Assembly: GCA_041659585.1 (NCBI GenBank)
Contig: JBAZXY010000035.1
Coordinates: 1 to 11,577, forward strand
From: UBA8518 sp041659585
Lineage (GTDB): Bacteria; Patescibacteriota; Minisyncoccia; Moranbacterales; UBA2206
Direction: 5' to 3'
Length of the DNA stretch: 11,577 nt
The position numbers and the translations under genes are program-made. Positions 6,263 to 11,577 of the stretch are shown piece by piece. The notes under the pieces were generated by a model that did not search any database, was not told the DNA's origin, and saw only the letters and a program-made list of their open reading frames with translations. Each line of letters opens with the position of its first letter. Positions within the stretch are counted from its first letter, which is position 1.

Positions 6263-7039
6263 TTATTGAGCCTCTTCCCATAATTTATCCACAATACTCT
6301 CCATCATTTCTACTAGATATTTATCTTCAATAACAATGGCTAGCGGCGCCAGTGGTTGCCAAAAAATCACCTTGTTAGCGAACAATTGAAAAGAAGTAGA
6401 AAATGGATAAAAACCTTTCATAATCCTAATCTCTCGCAACTCGTCTGCGTCAGTTTTTTGTAATGAATGCGCTTCATCACTCGGTAAAAGCAAGGAGTTG
6501 ATAAAAATATTTTTCTTCATCCGCTGCTTGATCCACCGCTTCTCATCAGACCAAGACACAAAACCAATGAAATCCTGGGCTGATCCACAAAACCAAATTT
6601 TTCTATCCGCTTCTTCTAGAATATTAAAAAAAATTTTCTTGAAATCTTCTTTGCCTTGAAAAACTTTAACTTTCGATGGCATTAATCCCTGTTGATAGTT
6701 AGCCAGCAGATCCGGCATCGCCATGGCTAATTCACTTTCCTTGAATTGGTCTTCTTTTTTCTTTTGGCGAAACATATCCAACACTACCGTGGGCGACTCC
6801 ACCACAAAATTGCGGGCATAGCTTTTTTTAGCGGAAAGCTTGGCCAAGCCTTTGCCTTCCAACTCCTGAATAACCTTATACACATTCGGTCGGGCAATGT
6901 GCAAATTCTTGGCAATTTCGGAAATTGTGGATGGTCCCAATTTCAAAGAAACCATATAAGCATTAGCTTCTAGGTCAGACAATCCCAATTCTTTCAAGGG
7001 AGTGTATAGTGATTGATAAATGTTTTTAGTTTCTTCCAT
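6263..7039 (-). CDS. TrmB-type transcriptional regulator (third of three)
   Basis: A 258-residue regulator with the same plan as the one at 2434-3195. The winged helix spans ~15-80: L-G-L-S-D-L-E-A-N-A-Y opens helix 1, A-R-P-N-V-Y-K-V-I-Q-E-L is the recognition helix, and K-K-S-Y-A-R-N-F is the wing. A charged linker helix (~88-108) follows, then the C-terminal effector domain beginning V-K-V-F-Q-G, with W-F-C-G-S and a basic W-I-K-Q-R-M-K-K helix. The ligand cannot be inferred. ATG 7039 has no Shine-Dalgarno. A perfect sigma70-type promoter lies ~60-90 bases upstream and is back-to-back with that of the methyltransferase-SDR operon, so this protein most likely controls that operon and itself. 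The methyltransferase at 5546-6205 follows on the same strand. Confidence 0.88.
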   Translation of the reverse strand: MEETKNIYQSLYTPLKELGLSDLEANAYMVSLKLGPSTISEIAKNLHIARPNVYKVIQELEGKGLAKLSAKKSYARNFVVESPTVVLDMFRQKKKEDQFKESELAMAMPDLLANYQQGLMPSKVKVFQGKEDFKKIFFNILEEADRKIWFCGSAQDFIGFVSWSDEKRWIKQRMKKNIFINSLLLPSDEAHSLQKTDADELREIRIMKGFYPFSTSFQLFANKVIFWQPLAPLAIVIEDKYLVEMMESIVDKLWEEAQ

Positions 7040-7098
7040 AGAAAATAGGTGTTTATTGGCTGGATATTTATATTATCTTTTCATCAAAGTGTATACTC

Positions 7099-7127
7099 AT
7101 TATATACATTAGATACATTATTGTCAA
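7099..7127 (-). promoter_or_regulatory. Consensus sigma70 promoter for the third TrmB regulator
   Basis: On the minus strand the -35 TTGACA (7127-7122) and -10 TATAAT (7104-7099) are both perfect and exactly 17 bases apart. Transcription would start near 7092, leaving a leader of about 50 bases. Confidence 0.75.
7104..7120. repeat. Direct repeat ATACATTA x2 inside the regulator promoter
   Basis: ATACATTA occurs at 7104-7111 and 7113-7120, a nine-base period, in the spacer between the -35 and -10 boxes of the regulator's promoter. A GTATAC palindrome (7091-7096) lies at the predicted transcription start. The position suits an autoregulatory operator, but the repeats are short. Confidence 0.35.
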
Positions 7128-7151
7128 TATTAGTACTTTTTTATTGACAAT
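7120..7151. promoter_or_regulatory. Inverted repeat linking the two -35 boxes (candidate TrmB operator)
   Basis: ATTGTCAAT (7120-7128) and ATTGACAAT (7143-7151) are perfect reverse complements, 14 bases apart. Each arm contains the -35 hexamer of one of the divergent promoters. Centre-to-centre spacing is 23 bases, about two helical turns, so a dimeric regulator binding here could block both promoters at once. Part of the symmetry follows simply from two consensus -35 boxes facing apart; the matching flanking bases extend it from six to nine. Confidence 0.45.
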
Positions 7152-7172
7152 TATGTATTTTTAATATATAAT
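7144..7172 (+). promoter_or_regulatory. Consensus sigma70 promoter for the methyltransferase-SDR operon
   Basis: TTGACA (7144-7149), a 17-base spacer and TATAAT (7167-7172) are all consensus. Transcription would begin near 7179, leaving a leader of only ~30 AT-rich bases with no Shine-Dalgarno before ATG 7209. A promoter this strong usually needs a repressor to be controlled, and the divergent TrmB protein is the obvious candidate. Confidence 0.85.
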
Positions 7173-7208
7173 AGGCTATTAGAGTTAATCAATTAATTAA
7201 AATAATCC

Positions 7209-8738
7209 ATGTCTAAACAAGAAACAATAACTCGAGAAAGATTTAATTATCTCAAGAAGTATTATGATAATTCATGGGATGAAAAAAAACACACTCTACA
7301 TGTTGGCTTATTTAAAAACAATAACGATTCTTTAGAAAAGAGCTATTCTCAAGCCACGCAGTATCTAATAAAGAATATGTCCTCCATAAAACCTATCGAT
7401 CAAGATTCTAATATCCTAGATATAGGCTGTGGTACTGGCAGAACCCTAATAAGTATTTGCGTAAAATTTGATTGTCAGGGAATTGGAGTTGATCTAAGTG
7501 ATGAGCAAATAAAAGATGCTGAAATATATTTAAATAAATCTAATATACAGAGAGCTAAGGAAGGTAAGACAAATATTCGAGTAAAATTTATTCGCTCAAG
7601 TGGTAGTTCTCTTAATAAAGCTTTCGGTGAAGATTCTCAATTTACTCACATCATAAGCCAAGACGCTCTACTTTTTATTGAAAACAAGCAATCCCTCTTT
7701 CAAAACATTTATCGACTCCTGACCCCCGGCGGAGTGTTTGCTGCAGCTGATTTTCTTTCAGAATCTGAGGCCAAAAACAGAACAACAAAGGAAGAAGATT
7801 TGATATACAAACTTGTAAATTGGAATAAGGGTTTATCCTTTGAGCAATATAATCAAATTCTAAAAACAGTTGGATTAACTATCTCCCATTCAGAAAGAAG
7901 GGATCCAGATATGATTCTAACCTATCAGAAATTGGCTCAAAAAATGAATCAACATCAAAAAAGTAAAGAAAAAACATACCTTGAACTGAAAGAACGTTAT
8001 GAAAATATCGCTCAATCAACTAAGGATGGTAAGATGGGCTGGGCATTTTTCTTTGCTCAAAAATTACCTAGAAAAACAGCTCTAATTGCAGGCACTAAAG
8101 AAAAATCTATTGGTCGATTCTTAGCAGAACATCTGCATAAAAATGGCTGGGAAATTTGGTTATATAGTCGTAAGGCCAAAAAAATTGATAAATCTCTCTG
8201 GCATGAACGCAAATGTGATATTTCAGATGAAAAAAGCCTAGCAAAGCTCCTAACTGAAATTAAAAATATCAATTTAGTTATGATGCTAGCTGATGGCGGA
8301 GAAAGTCATTTAGTGCTTGAGGAATTATCCGAAGAAAGCATTAAAACATTTATCAATGCCAAGCTTATTGGAAGCCTGCTTTTAACAAAAGCACTTGCCC
8401 TAAAATTTCCCAAGCCACAAGAACCTATTCAATTAGCTTGGTGTGGCGGAAAAATATCCCAAAAGCCTAAAGATTTAATTCTCTATGGAATAATTAACTC
8501 CAGCCTGGTTTCTTTTATGAATGAGTTAAGGGACCATTACTCAGAGATTTTTGAAGCCTACTATCTACCCACCCCCATAGTCTCTCCCTCCACTATAGGA
8601 GATGCGTATATCCAAAAAATGGGGACAGAATTCCAAAAAATATCCCAAAAACCAAAAATTATATCAGATGCGGTAGATAAGATAATCAACAGGAAACTTA
8701 ATCCTGGAATAGTAGAAATAAAAGCAAGTATTTTATAA
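7209..8738 (+). CDS. Fusion of a sarcosine/glycine-methyltransferase-like domain and an atypical SDR domain
   Basis: A 509-residue two-domain protein. Residues 1-~285 are a class I methyltransferase: motif I L-D-I-G-C-G-T-G (70-77), Asp95 in G-V-D-L-S, S-Q-D-A-L-L (150-155) and L-T-P-G-G (171-175). The N-terminal Y-Y-D-x-x-W and H-V-G-L, with S-Q-D-A-L-L, resemble the glycine/sarcosine/dimethylglycine N-methyltransferase group. The domain closes with G-W-A-F-F-F-A-Q-K. Residues ~288-509 are a Rossmann domain of the short-chain dehydrogenase/reductase type: A-L-I-A-G-T-K-E-K-S-I-G (291-302, closer to the enoyl-reductase style than G-x-x-x-G-I-G), Asp337, and N383 in I-N-A-K-L-I-G. In the active-site region Tyr426 is kept, but the lysine four residues on is Asn430, and the serine position reads W-C-G-G. 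Reductase activity is therefore uncertain. It is first in an operon; the next gene starts 14 bases after its stop. Confidence 0.87.
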   Translation: MSKQETITRERFNYLKKYYDNSWDEKKHTLHVGLFKNNNDSLEKSYSQATQYLIKNMSSIKPIDQDSNILDIGCGTGRTLISICVKFDCQGIGVDLSDEQIKDAEIYLNKSNIQRAKEGKTNIRVKFIRSSGSSLNKAFGEDSQFTHIISQDALLFIENKQSLFQNIYRLLTPGGVFAAADFLSESEAKNRTTKEEDLIYKLVNWNKGLSFEQYNQILKTVGLTISHSERRDPDMILTYQKLAQKMNQHQKSKEKTYLELKERYENIAQSTKDGKMGWAFFFAQKLPRKTALIAGTKEKSIGRFLAEHLHKNGWEIWLYSRKAKKIDKSLWHERKCDISDEKSLAKLLTEIKNINLVMMLADGGESHLVLEELSEESIKTFINAKLIGSLLLTKALALKFPKPQEPIQLAWCGGKISQKPKDLILYGIINSSLVSFMNELRDHYSEIFEAYYLPTPIVSPSTIGDAYIQKMGTEFQKISQKPKIISDAVDKIINRKLNPGIVEIKASIL

Positions 8739-8752
8739 TTAATAATGATCCT

Positions 8753-10285
8753 ATGATAAATAAATTTAAAAAAGTTGTAATATTGGACACGGTAATATTT
8801 TACCCAGAACATGAAATCCTCTTAAAAGAATTGGTCGATAATCCAAAAATTGAAAGAGTACCACTGCAATTTAATCAAGATAATAGAGAATGGGAGCTTC
8901 CTAAAGACTATGCTCTTCCTGAAGATGCGAATATTATCATTTGGCCATCTTCTCTCCCTGAAAGTTTCAATGGTATAAGCCCAGCAGTACATGAAAAACT
9001 AAAAACAGGGAATTGTTGGACGGAGGCGGGACTGCGAGATGACATCAATGCGCAAAATTTATATAACAGGATTAAGGATGCGGATTGTATAATCACTTGC
9101 TGGACTGGCATTCCTGATCTGATTCTAAAAAGAATAAATCCAAGAGCAATAATTACCTGGACACATGAATATGAACATAGACTAAATGTTAAAATGGCAA
9201 ACGAAAAGGGAATTTATACTGGCTGTGTAGAAGACTATGGGACAGACTCCGTAACAGAATTGGAATTTAGTATGATTATGGAATTGATTAAAAGGAACAA
9301 GGAGACGCATAAAAAAGCGGAAACCGATAAAGATATCGCCATTGGTTCATTATTAAGATTGTTTGAATATTACAGAAAAGCCCATATAAATGAAAGGAAT
9401 ACCCGAAAGGGTAAATTCTCACACCAGTTTCATAAGATTGGCAGATCATTAAGTCATTATGGAGATATGAGCGGGAAATATCTAGATGATATCATTCCAC
9501 CAAAATCTATTGAAGGGAAAAACATCGGAATCTTATCAACCTCTGACAAATTCGATTATATCACAAATATTCTTAGAGATGGATTTAAGGCAAATGTTGC
9601 AATTCTACATGATACAAATTCAAATGTTGCTAATTTCTACAAACTCCTAGCTCTAAATGAATTTATTATCTTTGATTCAAACTCCTTGGATATGGCAACT
9701 ATAAATAAGATTCAGGAAATTAAGAAAGAAAAATGCATCGATATACAAAAATTAAGCCACTATGATGAAAATTTGAAAAACAAAACACTAGGCGTAATAG
9801 GCCTTGGTAGAATTGGCGGACGAGTAGCAGAAATAGCAAAAAGCTTTGGCATGAAGATCATGTATACTGGAAATAAAAAAGAAGGCGTTAAATATAAACA
9901 TGCCGAACTTGATGAATTACTTCAAAAATCAGATATTATTTCTTTAAATGTCAAAGCGCATAGAGCATTAAACATGCTTTCACAAGAAAAACTAAGCTTA
10001 ATGAAAAAAGGTTCTTATCTTATCAATACAAGCGATGGTAATGCACTAGACCAAGAAGAGCTTACCAGAAAAATGTTAAGTAATGAATTATTTGTCGGTC
10101 TTGATGTCTATCAGGGACTCCCAACTACCAAAACGCTTTGCCTAGATAAAAATATTAATGGAAAGATTCAAAAGCAACTTGCGAATCATGTTCTGACATA
10201 CCGCGCTGGCTGGGCCACACAAGAATCTATTAAAGTTAAAACCTACAAATTATTGGGGCACATGATTGAGGTACTATCAAAATAA
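8753..10285 (+). CDS. D-2-hydroxyacid dehydrogenase-like protein, enlarged and lacking the catalytic triad
   Basis: 510 residues, against about 320-340 for usual D-2-hydroxyacid dehydrogenases. Residues ~1-180 resemble the substrate domain (A-D-C-I-I-T-C-W-T-G at 110-119 and V-T-E-L-E-F-S-M at 167-174, matching the usual 'vAE' helix). Residues ~185-245 are a charged insertion. Residues ~252-320 look like a degenerate Rossmann unit: G-K-N-I-G-I-L has the right strand, but S-T-S-D-K replaces the glycine loop. Residues ~342-480 are an intact NAD-binding domain with G-L-G-R-I-G-G (350-356). The expected catalytic Arg is Asp428 (N-T-S-D-G), the Glu of D-V-F-x-x-E-P is Leu456 (D-V-Y-Q-G-L-P), and the His of T-P-H is Arg484 (T-Y-R-A-G-W). 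It probably binds a nucleotide but is not an ordinary dehydrogenase. It is cotranscribed with the methyltransferase-SDR fusion 14 bases upstream; no Shine-Dalgarno is seen. A strong terminator follows. Confidence 0.85.
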   Translation: MINKFKKVVILDTVIFYPEHEILLKELVDNPKIERVPLQFNQDNREWELPKDYALPEDANIIIWPSSLPESFNGISPAVHEKLKTGNCWTEAGLRDDINAQNLYNRIKDADCIITCWTGIPDLILKRINPRAIITWTHEYEHRLNVKMANEKGIYTGCVEDYGTDSVTELEFSMIMELIKRNKETHKKAETDKDIAIGSLLRLFEYYRKAHINERNTRKGKFSHQFHKIGRSLSHYGDMSGKYLDDIIPPKSIEGKNIGILSTSDKFDYITNILRDGFKANVAILHDTNSNVANFYKLLALNEFIIFDSNSLDMATINKIQEIKKEKCIDIQKLSHYDENLKNKTLGVIGLGRIGGRVAEIAKSFGMKIMYTGNKKEGVKYKHAELDELLQKSDIISLNVKAHRALNMLSQEKLSLMKKGSYLINTSDGNALDQEELTRKMLSNELFVGLDVYQGLPTTKTLCLDKNINGKIQKQLANHVLTYRAGWATQESIKVKTYKLLGHMIEVLSK

Positions 10286-10286
10286 C

Positions 10287-10322
10287 AAAAAGCCAGGATA
10301 TATCACAACTCCTGGCTTTTTT
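10287..10322. terminator. Bidirectional intrinsic terminator between the accessory operon and polA
   Basis: AGCCAGGA (10291-10298) pairs with TCCTGGCT (10310-10317) around an 11-base loop. The stem is flanked by A5 on the left and a run of Ts on the right, so it ends transcripts from both sides. It starts one base after the stop codon at 10285 and serves both the plus-strand operon and the minus-strand polA. Confidence 0.92.
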
Positions 10323-10344
10323 ATTTTAATGCAAGCTCGATATA

Positions 10345-11577
10345 TTACACTTCTCCCCAATTATCCCCCACTTTCACATCCACCACCAAAGGAACCTTGA
10401 GCGGATAGACCTGTTCCATGGCGGTTTTGATTTTTTGGGCAAATTCGTCCGCCAGTTCTTCCTTCACTTCAAAAATCAGTTCGTCATGGATCTGCAGAAT
10501 CATCCTGGCGCTGCCTGCGTAGCTCTCCACGAGCTTTTCTGCCGCCAGCATGGCTAACTTCACAATATCAGCCGAAAGCCCCTGGATGGGCATATTAATG
10601 GCCATGCGCTCAGCGGCATTTTGCACCTGAAAATTGGGCGAGTTGATTTCGGCAATCTGCCTCCGGCGACCGATTTCGGTTTCCACGTAGAGATTTTTCT
10701 TAGCCGCTTCTTTGGTTTTTTGCATATAATTGGCCACCCCGGAAAACTTTTTCATATATTCATCAATAAAAGTCTTAGCCTCCTCGCGATCAATCCCGGC
10801 CGAAGCGGAAAAACCAAAGACACTCATCCCATAGATGATGCCGAAATTAAGCGCTTTCGCTTTGCTGCGCAATTTTTCACTCACTTGCGAAATAGGCATC
10901 TTGTTGACCAAGGCAGCTGTCGCCCGATGAATGTCTTCTTTTTGAATGAAAGCCTCCATCATGTTCTTGTCTTCGCTCATATGCGCCACCACTCGCAAAT
11001 CAATTTGCGAATAGTCAGCGGCTACCAAGCGATAGCCCTCCTCCGCTTCAAACGCCACGCGCAAGAGTTGTCCCAAATCCGTGCGGATAGGAATGTTTTG
11101 CAAGTTCGGCTCCGAAGAAGACAAGCGTCCCGTGGCCGTCACTGCCTGATTGAAAGTGGTGTGGATGCGCGATTTTTTGTCGACCATGGTCGGCAACGTG
11201 TCCAGATAGGTGGTTTTCAATTTGAAAATTTCCCGGTATTCTTCAATTTTCTCCGCAATTTTATATTCTCCTTTCAACTTAATCAGTTCCGCTGAAGCCG
11301 TCGAATAGCCGGTTTTCAATTTTTTGACGTTGAGTGTCGGGATGTGTAATTTTTCAAACAAAATTTCCCCCACCTGCTTGGGTGAATTGATATTAAACTC
11401 TGTTCCTGCCAGCTCATAGATGTTTTTCTCCAAATTGGCGATACGTGTGGCGATTTTCTCGGAGATGCCGGCAAAAATAATGGTGTTAAGTTTCACGCCC
11501 GCCAATTCCATCTCTGCCAAAGTTTTCACCAAAGGCATTTCCAGAGTGTGAAAAACATGGGCTAAATTGCGATCTTG
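10345..11577 (-). CDS. polA: DNA polymerase I, polymerase domain (5' end outside window)
   Basis: The C-terminal ~410 residues of a family A DNA polymerase, which fills gaps and replaces primers in replication and repair. The frame runs off the right edge; the ATG at 11538 is internal, since the preceding codons continue a sensible sequence (…H-T-L-E-M-P-L-V). Visible landmarks, numbered from that Met, are T-A-T-G-R-L-S-S (134-141), N-L-Q-N-I-P-I-R (145-152), motif A D-Y-S-Q-I-D-L-R (175-182), motif B R224-x3-K228-x3-F232-G-x-x-Y236-G, and motif C Q-I-H-D-E-L near the end. The catalytic aspartates (motif A Asp175 and the motif C Asp) are present. Position 180 is Asp where most family members have the steric-gate Glu. 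Phe232 in motif B is the form that discriminates against dideoxynucleotides. The exonuclease domains are outside the window. Composition is GC-richer than the neighbouring island, as expected for a native housekeeping gene. Confidence 0.95.
   Translation of the reverse strand, partial: QDRNLAHVFHTLEMPLVKTLAEMELAGVKLNTIIFAGISEKIATRIANLEKNIYELAGTEFNINSPKQVGEILFEKLHIPTLNVKKLKTGYSTASAELIKLKGEYKIAEKIEEYREIFKLKTTYLDTLPTMVDKKSRIHTTFNQAVTATGRLSSSEPNLQNIPIRTDLGQLLRVAFEAEEGYRLVAADYSQIDLRVVAHMSEDKNMMEAFIQKEDIHRATAALVNKMPISQVSEKLRSKAKALNFGIIYGMSVFGFSASAGIDREEAKTFIDEYMKKFSGVANYMQKTKEAAKKNLYVETEIGRRRQIAEINSPNFQVQNAAERMAINMPIQGLSADIVKLAMLAAEKLVESYAGSARMILQIHDELIFEVKEELADEFAQKIKTAMEQVYPLKVPLVVDVKVGDNWGEV

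Noticed and set aside
10621..11295. 224-codon open frame on the plus strand inside polA
   Set aside because: It lies entirely antisense to well-conserved polymerase motifs and has the His/Phe/Arg-rich composition of a shadow frame.
1..11577. CRISPR array, tRNA/rRNA genes, transposase or integrase, UGA recoding
   Set aside because: No regularly spaced repeats, no cloverleaf or rRNA signatures, and no DDE or tyrosine-recombinase motifs were found. UGA ends genes at 834 and 4705 and is absent inside the coding frames.

Overview
The window looks like a stretch of a small, AT-leaning bacterial genome, most plausibly a Candidate Phyla Radiation (Patescibacteria) or similar uncultivated lineage. 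This is inferred from three TrmB-type regulators in 7 kb, a divergent compact Ddl, many genes without a Shine-Dalgarno sequence, and an unusual set of SAM-dependent enzymes. UGA acts as a normal stop (ends at 834 and 4705), so the UGA-glycine code of Gracilibacteria/Absconditabacteria does not apply. The lineage cannot be fixed from this window alone.

Layout, left to right: the 3' end of a TrmB-type regulator (1-197); a C39-like cysteine peptidase with an unclear start (247-834); a small uncharacterised protein built from two copies of a 56-residue unit (898-1320); D-alanine--D-alanine ligase (1404-2345). A second TrmB regulator on the minus strand (2434-3195) diverges from a B12-binding-type radical SAM protein (3374-4705), which is followed by a class I methyltransferase (4767-5528). 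On the minus strand, a third TrmB regulator (6263-7039) is followed by another methyltransferase (5546-6205). Divergent from these is a plus-strand pair: a methyltransferase-SDR fusion (7209-8738) and a 510-residue protein related to D-2-hydroxyacid dehydrogenases (8753-10285). A strong bidirectional terminator separates this from the C-terminal part of DNA polymerase I (10345 to the right edge, minus strand).

Sampled stretches of ddl and polA are GC-rich (about 50-60%) while the methyltransferase region is very AT-rich (23% in one 60-base sample), so 3.2-10.3 kb reads as an accessory island between housekeeping genes. Its best-defined unit is the divergent locus at 5.5-10.3 kb. There the regulator and the fusion-enzyme operon are read from two back-to-back TTGACA-17-TATAAT promoters whose -35 boxes form a perfect 9-bp inverted repeat. 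The 2-hydroxyacid-dehydrogenase-like protein has lost all three residues expected of the catalytic Arg/Glu/His set and contains a second, degenerate Rossmann-like segment. The SDR half of the fusion lacks the catalytic lysine. The operon is therefore a candidate for an undescribed TrmB-controlled, SAM- and nucleotide-dependent pathway, but its substrate cannot be read from the sequence.
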